From the NCBI GenBank assembly GCA_963727015.1, contig CAVSEV010000014.1, positions 122,051 through 186,050 on the forward strand: a DNA stretch of 64,000 bases, given 5' to 3'. How positions within the stretch are numbered: position 1 is the stretch's first letter; each line of letters starts with the position of its first letter. A program made the translations under genes and the position numbers. This document shows, piece by piece, positions 35,876 through 45,140 of this stretch. Source of the stretch: DATFVJ01 sp963727015 (GTDB taxonomy: Bacteria; Actinomycetota; Actinomycetes; Streptosporangiales; Streptosporangiaceae). The notes under the pieces were generated by a model. The model was not told where the DNA came from. It made no database searches and saw only the letters and a list, made by a program, of their open reading frames with translations.

Positions 35876-37053
35876 CAACCCTGCCCGCCCACGGCGCACC
35901 GGCGCCGGACCAGGCACCCCAGACGGCACCCACCGGGCACCCACGCGACCGCCGGGGATCCCCGATTCCCAGCGCCGGCATGATAACCACCAAAGTCATG
36001 GAGCTGCGCAAACGGCGCGGCCTCATGATCGCCCTCATCGCGGTGAACATCGGGCTCCCGGCCGTCTTCCTCCTCATTCGCCTGCTCGCCCACGCGTTCG
36101 CGCCGCACGCCAACCCACCCGCCGGCGGCTACGCAATCTTCGGGGTCCTGGTCGGCGGCTTTTTGCCCACCTTCGGCTTCATCCTCGCCACCACGGTGGG
36201 CTGCACGGCGGGATCGCGCGACCTCACCGAAGGAATGTTCCGGCACCTGGTCGTGACCGGCCGCTCCCGGCTGGCGCTGTACTTCGCCCGGATCCCCGCC
36301 GGACTGGCGATTGTCGTGCCGCTGGTCGCGATCGGCTACACGACGGTCTGCGCGGTAAGCGTCTTCGCCGCTCCGGCCTTCATCACTGACTCGTCCGTGA
36401 ACATTCCTCCGGGCCTGTCCCGCGTCGGCTTCGAGAACTGGGCCCGGGACCACGCCAAGGCGGTCATCTGCTATCTCAACTACAACGGGCCAGTTCCGGA
36501 GAATGTCACGTGCGCCGGCCCGCCTGGCTATTCGAAGTCTGCGGTCACCCCCGCCCAGCCCGCGCCCCCTGCGGCGCAAGCTCTGGCTGTCAAGATCGCC
36601 AAGCGCGAATACTCCGGCCAGAACGGGTACACCTCTATCATCCGCACCCCGTCGATCTCCCTTATGGTCAGGGCCGGGCTGTGGATCGAGCTGGAAGCGG
36701 CCGTCGGATTCACCCTCGGACTCGGGCTCGCCTCGCTGATGGGGACGAGAACCGTCCCGGTGATCTTGCTAATCGTGCTCCAGATGATCCTGACGCCGAT
36801 CGTTTCCGCGGTTGACATCCCCCATCTAGAGAACCTGCAACGCTCGGTCGTAGGGCTGGCCGTGGCCCACCTGGAACCAGCCGGGCTGCCGATGGCATTC
36901 GGGATGCCGGGGGTAGCCGGAGGCCTCGCCCGCCCCGGCGCCGGGCTATCACTGCTGCCCGAATCGGCCACCCAGGCCGTCTGCGTCATCATCGCCTGGC
37001 TGGTCGGCTGGACGATCCTCGGCGCATGGCGAATGAAGACCAGGGACGCGTGA
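35872..37053 (+). CDS. ABC transporter permease (ABC-2-like)
   Basis: Begins MTTLPAHGAPAPDQAPQTAP, a 35-residue Pro-rich cytoplasmic tail, then 'VMELRKRRGLMIALIAVNIG', 'LPAVFLLIRLLAHAF', 'GVLVGGFLPTFGFILATTVG', 'LVVTGRSRLALYFARIPAGL', and three more helices toward the end ('VPVILLIVLQMILTPIVSAV', 'AVCVIIAWLVGWTILGAW'). 'RDLTEGMFRHLVVTGRSR' is typical of ABC-2 permeases. A large extracytoplasmic loop (about 185-265) separates the membrane halves. Coupled to the ATPase by an overlapping ATGA. 393 residues, intact. Confidence 0.85.
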   Translation: MTTLPAHGAPAPDQAPQTAPTGHPRDRRGSPIPSAGMITTKVMELRKRRGLMIALIAVNIGLPAVFLLIRLLAHAFAPHANPPAGGYAIFGVLVGGFLPTFGFILATTVGCTAGSRDLTEGMFRHLVVTGRSRLALYFARIPAGLAIVVPLVAIGYTTVCAVSVFAAPAFITDSSVNIPPGLSRVGFENWARDHAKAVICYLNYNGPVPENVTCAGPPGYSKSAVTPAQPAPPAAQALAVKIAKREYSGQNGYTSIIRTPSISLMVRAGLWIELEAAVGFTLGLGLASLMGTRTVPVILLIVLQMILTPIVSAVDIPHLENLQRSVVGLAVAHLEPAGLPMAFGMPGVAGGLARPGAGLSLLPESATQAVCVIIAWLVGWTILGAWRMKTRDA

Positions 37054-37260
37054 GAAAGGCCATTCTCACCACTTGGTAAGACCCCGGTCCCTTCTCGGTG
37101 GGAACCGACGCACGGCTCCGGCAGCTGTGGAACCGTGGCTTTACCGGGTGCTACCCATTGTCTCCGCCTTTTGCTCTTTGCGATATTGCTCTTTGCCGTC
37201 TCCGGTGGTCCACCGCCGCCGCCTTCCCAGCCTTCCTGGCCTGCTGGTTCGACACTTAGT

Positions 37261-38851
37261 CCGAGCTTGCCGTAACTTTCTGTACATTTAGCAGGCTGAC
37301 CTGCGGAAACCAGTCTTGGTACGTGACTTGGTGTAGCCACTAAATATGCTAGACATCAGGGTGCTGACCTGCGATGATTGGCCCATGGCGAGTCCACGGC
37401 ATGCGGGGATGTACGTCGAGAGCCCGTCCCGGATCTAGCAGGCCAAGGACGGCAGCACGCGGACCTACCAGACGCATTTGCTGCGCCGCTCGTTCCGCGA
37501 CGGCGGGAAAGTGAAAAAAGAAACGCTGGCGAATCTGTCGGCGCTTCCCGACAGCGCGATCGCGGCGCTGAAGGCGTCGCTGTCCGGCTCGGTGCTGGTG
37601 GACGCGGGCGATATGTTCGAAATCGAGCGGTCTTTGCCGCATGGGCATGTCGCGGCGGCGCACGTGATGGCTTCGCGGCTGGGGCTGAAAAACCTGCTCG
37701 GCCCGGATTGCCTTGAGCGGGACCTGGCGTACGGGCTGATAATCGCCCGGGCGGTCGCGCCGACGTCGAAACTGGCCACCACGCGCTGGTGGGCCGACAC
37801 TACCCTGGGCGCCGACCTGGGTATTGATGGCGCCAGCACGGACGAGGTTTACGCGGCGATGGACTGGCTGCTGTCCCGGCAGGACGCGATCGAACAGAAG
37901 TTGGCGGCCCGGCACCTTGCCCGCGGCGGCCTGGCATTGTTCGATTTGTCGTCAGCATGGCTGGAAGGGCATAGCTGCCCGCTGGGCGCGTTCGGGCATT
38001 CCCGCGACGGGAAGAAGAACCGCGAGCAGATCGAGTTCGGCATGGTCACCAGCCGGGCCGGGATCCCGGTCGCGGTCCGGGTATTTGCCGGGAACACCTC
38101 CGATTCGGTCGCGTTCGGGGAAATCATCCCGGTGGTCAGAGACAAATTCGGGCTGGATGAGGTGGTCTTGGTCGGCGACCGCGGGTCGGTCACCCAAGTG
38201 CGGATCCGCCAGCTGAAGGCGCTGCCCGGGGCGGGCTGGATCACCGCCCTGCGCGCCCCCCAGGTCGCCGCGCTGGCCCGCGATGACGGGCCGCTGCAGA
38301 TGTCCCTGTCCGGCCAGCAGAACTTCGCCGAGATCACCGACGCCCGCTACCCGGGCGAGCGGCTGATCTGCTGCCGCAACCCCGCGCTGGCCGCCCGGCG
38401 CGCCGCCACGCGCGAATCCCTGCTGGCCGCCACCGAGAAAGAACTGGAAAAGATCGCCGCGCAGGCGGCCGCAGGCCGCCTCAAAGGCGCCGACAAGATC
38501 GGGGTCAAAGTCGGCAAGGTCATCAACAAGAATAAAGTCGGCAAGCACTTCATCACCGATATCGCAGACGGCCGCCTTTCCTGGCGGCGAGACGAGGACA
38601 AAATCGCCGCCGAGGCGGAACTGGACGGGATCTACGTCATCCGCACTTCCGCCACGGAAGAAATACTCGGCACCGCCGGCACCGTCGAAGCCTGCAAAGA
38701 CCTCGGGAACCTCGAACGCGACTTCTGGTCGATGAAAGCCGAAGACACCGGCCTGCGGCCCATCTACCACTACCTGGAAAACCGGGTCCGGGCGCACGTC
38801 TTCTTGTGCATGCTCGCCACCTACCTTACCTGGCACCTGCGCCAGGCGCTC
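37261..38851 (+). mobile_element. IS1634-family element, copy 1, 3'-truncated
   Basis: Starts CCGAGCTTGCCGTAACT at 37261, the same as copy 2 at 45818, and stays closely similar to it for about 1.59 kb, including the 120 bases before the start codon. It is cut off at 38851, exactly where the left terminal repeat of an ISL3 element begins. The last 220 bases of the transposase gene and the 3' end are missing. Confidence 0.8.
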
Positions 38852-38896
38852 GGCTCTCCCCGGCTCTCAGGAATCGGCTGTATTGTTTACGCGTAG
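37385..38896 (+). pseudogene. IS1634 family transposase, copy 1 (nonsense codon, truncated)
   Basis: Starts MASPRHAGMYVESPSRI as in copy 2, then has TAG at 37436-37438 where copy 2 has a Tyr codon (TAC). Beyond it the frame is open: 'LLRRSFRDGGKVKKETLANL', 'RYTTLGADLGIDG'-like DDE start 'STDEVYAAMDWLLSRQDAIE', 'LALFDLSSAWLEGHSCPLGA' and 'AGNTSDSVAFGEIIPVVRDK'. The C-terminus is replaced from 38852 by ISL3 DNA (reads GSPRLSGIGCIVYA to a stop). It cannot make a full transposase, but most codons are conserved, so the loss is recent. Confidence 0.85.
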
Positions 38897-39235
38897 GGCG
38901 ATTCGGGACATAGGCCACCGTGCACGAAGTCGATCATGGCCATCAGGGCGCTGGCGCTGCGGAAGCCTCGCGCCCTGGTGATCAGCGCATTGACCTGGGC
39001 GTTTAGCGCCTCGGCCCGGCCATTGGACGGGCCTCCGCCGAGAGTGGCCTCGATGGGGACCTTGTAGCGGGACAATGTCTTGGCAAGTTTGGTGAATTCG
39101 CGGATGCGGCACCGGTGCGCCCATGCGGTCACGCCCCGCATTAGCGACTTGCCCTTCTCGCCTTATCTGTGAGGCCGCCGACCCGTCAAGACCGAGGCGT
39201 CCATTGGATTGGATCGCAAGCGGGGTGACTTGTTT

Positions 39236-39369
39236 ACTCCCTGCTTCCTCGTAGCCGCCGATTTGTGGTGCCGGACGGCCGGGGTCAAGGTGGAGCGCCC
39301 CGCTGGACGAACGACCTTGACGCCGGCCGTCCGGCACCAGACCATGCTGCGGCGAGGAAGCAGGGTAGG
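39236..39369. repeat. Long imperfect inverted repeat in the IS110 non-coding end
   Basis: Arms of about 55 bases face each other around a short loop. The inner 25 bases (GGTGCCGGACGGCCGGGGTC.. and its partner ..GACGCCGGCCGTCCGGCACC) pair nearly perfectly, and the outer parts share CCCTGCTTCCTCG / CGAGGAAGCAGGG. As RNA it would fold into one long hairpin. It could be part of a guide (bridge/seek) RNA, a terminator-like structure, or a small nested element. Confidence 0.65.
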
Positions 39370-39535
39370 GGGTGGTTAGGTCATGGGAGGTGCACCGCCC
39401 GCCGGTACTGGTGGATGGGGTCGCGTTCGTGCGGTCCCGCCGCGCCGGGCGCCCAGCCTTATCTCGGTGCTCGGAGGGTGTGGCTCCGGCGACATGATGC
39501 GTGATGGGGTGCCCCGGCAGGGGGGTTGCGGCCGT

Positions 39536-40666
39536 TCATTCTTTGGAGGCTGTCCAGGCTGGGCCTGGCAGCAGGCGAGTTGCAGGAGCTGGCCGCAAGT
39601 CATCGGTTGAGGGGCGCGGCGGCGGGTGCGGGACGGCCGTGCACGCGGCGGGCTGGAGTGCCTCCTCCCCGAGATCGTGCAGCGTGTGGTAGCAGCGGCG
39701 GGCGAGCTTGCGGGCCACCGACAAGGTGGCCAGCCCGGCGTTGCGCCGGTCCCTGGCCGCGGTGTAGTAGCCGTAGTCGGGTGCGGCCGGGCGGGCGGCG
39801 CACTTGGCTGACTCGTACAGCGCCCAGCGCAGCAGCTCGGGCCCCTGGCGGGACAGGTGGCCGGCCGAGCGTTTGGTGTCAGAGGAGTAGACGGTGATGT
39901 CCAGCCCGGTGTGGCGGACCGCGTTGTCGGAGTTGGGGAACCGGCGCACGTCGCCGAGCTCGGCCCAGATTGCCACCGAGGTGACCGCCCCGACGCCGAA
40001 CTGGGTGGAGCGCAGCGCCCGGCAGCCGGGCTGGCGGCGTGACAGCAGGTTCAGCTGGCAGCGCAGCGGGTCCAGCTCGGCGGTCAGCCGGTCGATCTGG
40101 CGCAGCCCGGTCTGGACTGCCTGCCGCCCGGCCGCTGACAGCTCCACCTCGGCGACCGCGGCGCGCCCGCCCGGCGTCGCCATGCTGCCGATCGTCGGCA
40201 CTCCCTGGTGGAACAAGGTGGCGGCGATCCGCTGATGCCAGGCGCCCCGCTCGTCCAGCAAGTCCTTATAGAGCCGGACGGTGGCCCGCGCTTCCAGCAC
40301 GTGAGCCGGCGGGATCCAGCATTCCGGTAGATCCCCGGCCATCAGGTGCACCCGCAGGTGGCGGGCGTCGGTCTTGTCGGTCTTGGCATGCCGCTTCTTG
40401 CCCCGCAGCGCTGCGGTGTCCGCCGGCTCGGCCAGGTGCGCTCTGATGCCCGCGCGGCACAGTTCCTCCACCACGTAGCGCCAGCCGGTGCAGCCCTCCA
40501 GCGCGAACTCCACCTCACCGTGCCCGGCGAAGCGGGTCAGCCACTGCCGCAGATGCTGCCGGTCAGCCGGGGCCACCCGCCCGTGACGCAGCTCCCCGGT
40601 AGCGGTGTCGAGATACTCGAAGGTCAGCTGGCGACGATGAACGTCAAACCCGCCTACGATGCTCAT
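39536..40666 (-). CDS. IS110 family transposase (DEDD type)
   Basis: 376-residue intact protein. The N-terminal RuvC-like DEDD domain has 'VGGFDVHRRQLTFEYLDT' (first Asp), 'EFALEGCTGWRYVVEEL' (Glu) and 'HAKTDKTDARHLRVHL' (two Asp). The C-terminal domain (Transposase_20) is seen in 'QFGVGAVTSVAIWAELGDV' and 'TGLDITVYSSDTKRSAGHLS' with the conserved serine in the 'SRQGPELLRWALYESAK' region. The last 35 residues are Pro-rich and may be an extension. IS110 enzymes recombine DNA with the help of a structured RNA from the element's own non-coding end. Confidence 0.9.
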   Translation of the reverse strand: MSIVGGFDVHRRQLTFEYLDTATGELRHGRVAPADRQHLRQWLTRFAGHGEVEFALEGCTGWRYVVEELCRAGIRAHLAEPADTAALRGKKRHAKTDKTDARHLRVHLMAGDLPECWIPPAHVLEARATVRLYKDLLDERGAWHQRIAATLFHQGVPTIGSMATPGGRAAVAEVELSAAGRQAVQTGLRQIDRLTAELDPLRCQLNLLSRRQPGCRALRSTQFGVGAVTSVAIWAELGDVRRFPNSDNAVRHTGLDITVYSSDTKRSAGHLSRQGPELLRWALYESAKCAARPAAPDYGYYTAARDRRNAGLATLSVARKLARRCYHTLHDLGEEALQPAACTAVPHPPPRPSTDDLRPAPATRLLPGPAWTASKE

Positions 40667-40723
40667 GGGACCTCCTCGAGCTCCAACCCATTTGGGACAG
40701 GGACCTTCTCCCTAAGCCCGTAT

Positions 40724-40743
40724 GTCGTAGATGCTGCTACGAC
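40724..40743. repeat. Short perfect hairpin near the IS110 upstream end
   Basis: GTCGTAG-ATGCTG-CTACGAC: seven-base arms and a six-base loop, in the 110-base leader upstream of the IS110 transposase and within 40 bases of the element's end. It may be a transcription stop that shields the transposase or part of a subterminal recombination signal. Confidence 0.55.
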
Positions 40744-41884
40744 TGACGCCGAGGAGGTCCCCCTCACATGGCATCTTTGACCTTGAACGCCTCGCGGATC
40801 TGCTCCTTGATCAGGTACCCCTTGTACAGCGGCTTGTTCGTGACGGCGATCTGGGCCAAGGTGCCCCGCTGGGCCGGGGTCAGCTTCTGCTGGTCCTTCC
40901 GCAAGGCCCACATGCCCGAGCCGAGGGTGGCGGCCTCGTCGCCGCGCCCGGCGGCGCGCAGTTCCCCGGCGATGCGGCGGCGCAGCTCGTCCAGCTTCTG
41001 CCCGGCCCACTTGACGACGTGGAACGCGTCCAGGCAGATCTGCGCCTGCGGCGCCTTCTCGCGGACCACGGGGTGGATCCAGTCCGCCCCGTCGGCGGAC
41101 ACGTGCGTCAGTGCCTTCGCCCGCTCCTCGCCGAGGTCGCCGAAGAACGCCTCGACGGTGGCCTGGCAGCGGCCCTCGCCGAGCCACACGACCTTGCTGC
41201 GGTCGTGGTCGGTGACGATGACCAGGTACTTGTCCTGGCCCTTGCCCCAGGACTTCTCGTCGATGCCGATCCGGCGCAGCCCGCCCAGGCGGTCCCGCCC
41301 GGCTGCGGCGTCCCCCGCGACCCGGGCGGTGATATTCGCCAGCGCCTCCCATGTGACCCGCAGTTCGGCCGCCGCCCGGGTCCACGGCATGTGCGCCGCC
41401 TTCCACGCCGCGAACTCCTCGAACGGCCTGCTGAACCGGTCGTCATGCCGCGCCCACGGCACCGCCGCAGTGACCTTGCCGTGCTCGGGGCAGGTGATCC
41501 GCGGCAGCTCCGATTCCACGAACGTACGCTTGCCGTGCACATCCAAGGTCCGCCACCGCTTCACATCATGCTCGACTGGCCTGCCGCGCTGGCCGCACTC
41601 CGGGCACCGATTCCGCGTCTCCTCGTCCGGCTCGACCACGATGACCAGCACCTTCTCCGGCGGACGGTCCTTGCGCGGCCACCGTTCGATGTACGTCCGC
41701 ACCACGACCGCGTGCTCGGTGTCTAGCACCTCATCCCACACCGACCCAGCCAACGCCCCGCCCCCTGTCCATCACGAACCGTCACCCGCCGGCGAGGCAC
41801 ACTACCGGGCAACGGGCTGCCCGCTTTGGACCGGCACGCCGCAGAAACCAGAAACAACCCCAAACCTGAGAGCAGGGGAGAGCC

Positions 41885-42207
41885 TTTACGTGATCGTAGA
41901 TCGTTGATTGCTGTCTTCACCTGTGCGAGCGAATAGCGCAGCCAGTAGTCCCGGTGGTCGCTGGTGTCGCGGAACACCCACCCTCGTTACCCTTGGGCCT
42001 GGCGAACCGGGAGTTCCCGCCCCTGATCTGCAGCCCCAGGAGCCGACCGGTTGCCAGCTGGTCGCCGGCCACGACCTCCGCCTGGGCGTCGACGCCGTAG
42101 TCAGGCAGCGGCTGCTCGCGAAACAGCCGGTCCAGGTCGTCCTCGACGGTGCCGGCCACGCGCCGTACCGCCTTGCGTTCCCGCACCTGCGTGACGCTCC
42201 GCCGCAT
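41885..42207 (-). pseudogene. DUF4365-like protein remnant
   Basis: The minus strand reads MRRSVTQVRERKAVRRVAG, then 'DLDRLFREQPLPDYGVDAQA', 'EVVAGDQLATGRLLGLQIRG' and 'GNSRFARP'. After a base shift near 41975 it continues 'VFRDTSDHRDYWLRYSLAQ'. This matches the start of a DUF4365 domain (a PD-(D/E)xK-like fold with D...QIK/QIR residues, found in some defence-related proteins). The gene is cut at the ISL3 right end. N-terminal residues before 42207 are uncertain. Confidence 0.6.
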
Positions 42208-42429
42208 ACCCGGAGCGACCTGGCTGATGCCACTCGCGCACATCCTCCTCCGCCACTGAACACGGGTGCCGCCCCGCGCCGCAGCCCCCAGCCCGCACCG
42301 ACGAGAACCTGCAGGGGCGACCGCAATCGCGATAGATCTGACCTGCTGCATCCCCGGTGCGTCGCAGGTATCCGACTGGTCCCCTCGCGGCTTTCGCCAC
42401 GTGCCTTGGCGTCCGGGTGACCGTCTGTA

Positions 42430-42700
42430 CCAGCCAGCCGGTGCGCGAGAACAGGCCCCGGCAGGCGGCTCGGTGTCGACATGGTGAGCGCGGACTACCT
42501 GGGGAACCCGGCAGCCGCCCCGTTCTTCGAGCTGGCCAGGGCTCGTGGTGCCGGCTGGCAGTTCGGCACCAACGACCCGGCTGGCTTCCTTGCTGCCCAA
42601 GGCTGGCGGGCGACGATCAACGACATAGACGAGGTGGCTTGTGCCCTGGGCCGGTGGCCGCCGCCCGGCGTCCCTGGCGATGTATCCGATCGGCTGCCGG
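42430..42700 (+). pseudogene. SAM-dependent methyltransferase C-terminal fragment
   Basis: Plus-strand frames give 'VSADYLGNPAAAPFFELARA', 'RGAGWQFGTNDPAGFLAAQG' and 'WRATINDIDEVACALGRWPP', a pattern I recognise from the C-terminal third of actinobacterial SAM-dependent methyltransferases of the leucine-carboxyl-methyltransferase type. The SAM-binding part upstream is missing. After 42700 the frame drifts into Leu/Glu-rich low-complexity sequence. Non-functional remnant. Confidence 0.5.
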
Positions 42701-43040
42701 AGCTCCTCCTCCTCCTCGAGCTTCGCGAACCGCTGGCGCTCGGCTGCGTCCTCCAGCGCCACACCTGCCTGCTCGCGGACCGGTGGTGCCAGAACGGCGA
42801 CGAGTTCGGCCGGTGCGTCTTATTCGAACTGCACTGGAAACCACCACCCACGCGCCACCGCCGTATCTGCGCCGCTAGGCACCAAAGACTGCATGCACTA
42901 TCCGCGGCGGGCCCGGCAATCCCAGCCGAGGGCCCAATGCCCCTTGCGCGCGCCCTGTGGACAAAGCCTCCATAGAAGCAACCGAAATGAGCGCATTTCA
43001 GCGGCATGTCACGAGGGCCGATGGCGGAAGGGTGGCGGCC

Positions 43041-44414
43041 ATGCAGAGGATGAGCAGTCTGGACGCCGGGTTCTTCTTCGCCGAGAACGACAGGACACCG
43101 CTCCAGTTCGCCATGGTGAGCATATTCGAGGGCGAGCCACCTTCCTACGGCGACCTCGTCCGGTTGACCCTGTCCAAGCTGCCGAAGGTGCCGAAGTACC
43201 GGCAGCGGGTACGGAAGATCCCGTTCAATCTCGCCAGACCGGTATGGACCGATGATCAGCACTTCCAGGTGCTCTACCACGTCCGGCACACAGCGGTGCC
43301 GAGTCCTGGCGGCACCGAAGAACTGCGCAATCTGGCCGGGCGGATCCTCGCGCAGCGCCTCGACCTCAGCAGGCCACTATGGGAGATGTGGCTGATCGAA
43401 GGGCTCGAAGGTGGCCGCTGGGCCCTCGTCATCAAGCTGCATCACTGCATGGCGGACGGGGTCGGCACCATTGAAATGATGGACCTGCTGCTCGACCACA
43501 CCGCAGCCGAGAGACAGGCTGAGGCCGAGCCGCCGCCATGGACGCCGGAGCCGGAGCCATCAGCGCTACCGCTCACGCTTGGAGGCGTCCGGGACACGGT
43601 GGCAGACTCGATACGCCAGGCGGCGAGGATCCCAGCTCTCGCGCGCGGTCTTGGCACAGACATTGGCTTCGCAAGTGGCCTGCCCCGGTACGGGGCGCGC
43701 CTTCTCAAGCCAGGCGCGCCGTCGCTCAACGGGCCTACCTCCCCACATCGGCGGTGGTCGTGGGTACAAGCCGATCTCGATGAGGTCAAGCGAGTCCGCC
43801 GCGCGCTCGGCGGCACGGTAAACGATGTCATCCTGGCTGCGGTCGCCGCCGGTTTCCGCGACCTGCTCCGCTCGCGCGGAGTCCTTTCCGATGATGCTGT
43901 CGTGCGGACCATGGTTCCGGTCTCGATCCGTTCGCCCGGTGAGCATGGCGTGCTGACCAACCGGGTTTCCGCGGTCCTGGTCAACCTGCCCTGCGGCGAG
44001 CCGGATCCGGTGCGACGGCTGCACCTGGTGCATGAGCAGATGGAATTCCTAAAGGACAGCCACCAGGCGATCGGGCCCGATGCGCTCGTCAGGATCCTCG
44101 GCACGGCGCCCGAGTTGCTCGCCGCCACCGTGCACACCGCGCTCCTGCTGCGCCAGCCGGTGATCCACACCGTCACGACGAACGTGCCGGGCCCGCCCAA
44201 CCCGCTGTACCTGATGGGCCGCAAGCTCGTCGAGCTGTACCCCTACATCCCCATCGTCATGGGGTTCCGCGTCTCGATAGGGAACGTCTCCTACCTCGGG
44301 CGGCTGTTCTTCGGGCTGACCGGCGACTTCGATGCGATGCCCGATCTGGACGTCCTCGCCGATGGCATCCGTACCGGGTTCGACGAACTCATCAAGGAGG
44401 CCGCGCGCGCCTGA
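43041..44414 (+). CDS. Wax ester synthase / diacylglycerol acyltransferase (WS/DGAT)
   Basis: ATG at 43041 (MQRMSSLDAGFFFAENDRTP), the family's usual N-terminus, with GGAAGGGTGG upstream; in-frame ATGs further upstream lack a ribosome site. The catalytic motif HHxxxDG is LHHCMADG (His134, His135, Asp139). Conserved 'PLWEMWLIEGLEGGRWALV' and 'GGTVNDVILAAV' are present, plus the C-terminal 'TTNVPGPPNPLYLMGRKL'. 457 residues, full length. It joins acyl-CoA to alcohols or diacylglycerol, making storage wax or triacylglycerol at the membrane. The only intact non-mobile gene between the two IS1634 copies. Confidence 0.9.
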   Translation: MQRMSSLDAGFFFAENDRTPLQFAMVSIFEGEPPSYGDLVRLTLSKLPKVPKYRQRVRKIPFNLARPVWTDDQHFQVLYHVRHTAVPSPGGTEELRNLAGRILAQRLDLSRPLWEMWLIEGLEGGRWALVIKLHHCMADGVGTIEMMDLLLDHTAAERQAEAEPPPWTPEPEPSALPLTLGGVRDTVADSIRQAARIPALARGLGTDIGFASGLPRYGARLLKPGAPSLNGPTSPHRRWSWVQADLDEVKRVRRALGGTVNDVILAAVAAGFRDLLRSRGVLSDDAVVRTMVPVSIRSPGEHGVLTNRVSAVLVNLPCGEPDPVRRLHLVHEQMEFLKDSHQAIGPDALVRILGTAPELLAATVHTALLLRQPVIHTVTTNVPGPPNPLYLMGRKLVELYPYIPIVMGFRVSIGNVSYLGRLFFGLTGDFDAMPDLDVLADGIRTGFDELIKEAARA

Positions 44415-45023
44415 GGGCGCCGCCCACCCCAGAGGTCGTCGAGCCACAGCACGCTTCGTCGGGCCTGCGCGGCGCGGTGACCGCGACGGCTACCACGTTC
44501 CGTTTCACCGGGCGGATCAGCAATTGGCCGGGGAGTGCGGCGGTCGTGGCCTCGAACGCGGCCCGGGTCTCACCCGCGGTCGAGTCGCCGACCAGGAGCA
44601 CGAACCCGCTGCCGCGAGGTGCTCGCATAGGTCGTCGTCGATGTCGCGGGGCACATACGCTGGAACATGCCCTCCGGCTGTTTGCCTGCGGTGATAGCCC
44701 CCCACCGGGATGCGGATGGGCATGGGCTTGTGCGCACCGAGCAGCACTGGTCAGTTATGCCTTGGACCCTTGGCAGCCCCCCGTCGGCCAGCACCAGGCA
44801 CCCATCCTCGATCTTGAGCGCCTGCTCATCACGGCGCTGGGCCACCCGTTTGTACCGTTCCTGCCAAACCGCACCGAAGGCCACGACCACTGCGGCAAAT
44901 GCCGTTGCCCCACCCAGTGCCCACGGATTCTTGACGCCGACCTTTGCCAGCACGGTTGGGGTTCCGGCCAGCAGCGCCAATGCGCCGACGACCAGCGCGA
45001 TCCGCTTTCTCGCCCGCTACTGT
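44392..45023 (-). pseudogene. Membrane-anchored P-loop NTPase (TPR-protein type) N-terminal remnant
   Basis: Across frames on the minus strand: 'RIALVVGALALLAGTPTVLA' and 'WALGGATAFAAVVVAFGAVW' (two membrane helices), then 'IPVGGYHRRQTAGGHVPAYV' and 'PRDIDDDLCEHLAA', and 'GFVLLVGDSTAGETRAAFEA', a P-loop-like motif in which the usual Lys of 'GDSTAGKTR' reads Glu. This is the start of a large actinobacterial NTPase/TPR protein. The rest (normally over 700 residues) is missing. At least three shifts. Confidence 0.5.
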
Positions 45024-45140
45024 CCATCACAGTGCATCCTCCCCTGACGACAGCATGCCACCCCTGCGCCCCTCTGCCTCCGCTTGATCCCTCGCCATGG
45101 CAGACGACACGGCGCACTGGAATCAAGGCGAGACGGGTAC

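Larger units (their letters stand above)
39163..40777 (-). mobile_element. IS110-family element inside the ISL3 transposase gene
   Basis: Boundaries are set by restoring the ISL3 reading frame; a CTT shared by both edges leaves them uncertain by up to three bases. About 1.61 kb with one transposase gene on the minus strand, about 110 bases of upstream and 373 bases of downstream non-coding DNA. No terminal inverted repeats or target duplication are visible, as expected for IS110. The large downstream non-coding part resembles the layout of the IS1111 subgroup. Confidence 0.75.
38887..41753 (-). pseudogene. ISL3 family transposase, split by IS110-type insertion
   Basis: The 5' part (41753 down to about 40778) starts MAGSVWDEVLDTEHAVVVRT and has the ISL3 zinc region 'NRCPECGQRGRPVEHDVKRW', helix-turn-helix 'WTRAAAELRVTWEALANI', and DDE motifs 'IGIDEKSWGKGQDKYLVIVT', 'VSADGADWIHPVVRE' and 'ICLDAFHVVKWAGQKLDELR'. 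It stops after '..REAFKVK'. The 3' part (39162 to 38887) resumes 'GEKGKSLMRGVTAWAHRCRI', 'EATLGGGPSNGRAEALNAQV' and 'RGFRSASALMAMIDFVHGG'. Joining them across the insertion gives a continuous protein of about 420 residues, so the gene was intact before the IS110-type element arrived. Confidence 0.85.
38852..41884 (-). mobile_element. ISL3-family element, interrupted by an IS110-type element
   Basis: Terminal inverted repeats of 20 bases: left GGCTCTCCCCGGCTCTCAGG (38852-38871), right, read inward, GGCTCTCCCCTGCTCTCAGG (41884-41865), 19 of 20 identical. Inside is one transposase gene on the minus strand, split by a 1.6-kb insertion. The flanking 8 bases differ (AGGCGCTC and TTTACGTG), so there is no target duplication. 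The left flank is IS1634, the right flank a DUF4365 remnant, which implies a deletion or recombination after insertion. Confidence 0.8.

Noticed and set aside
37436..37438. Programmed stop-codon readthrough in IS1634 copy 1
   Set aside because: Copy 2 has an ordinary Tyr codon at this place and copy 1 is also 3'-truncated, so a plain nonsense mutation is the simpler explanation.
40731..41907. Long plus-strand frames over the ISL3 gene
   Set aside because: Antisense shadows of the ISL3 transposase.
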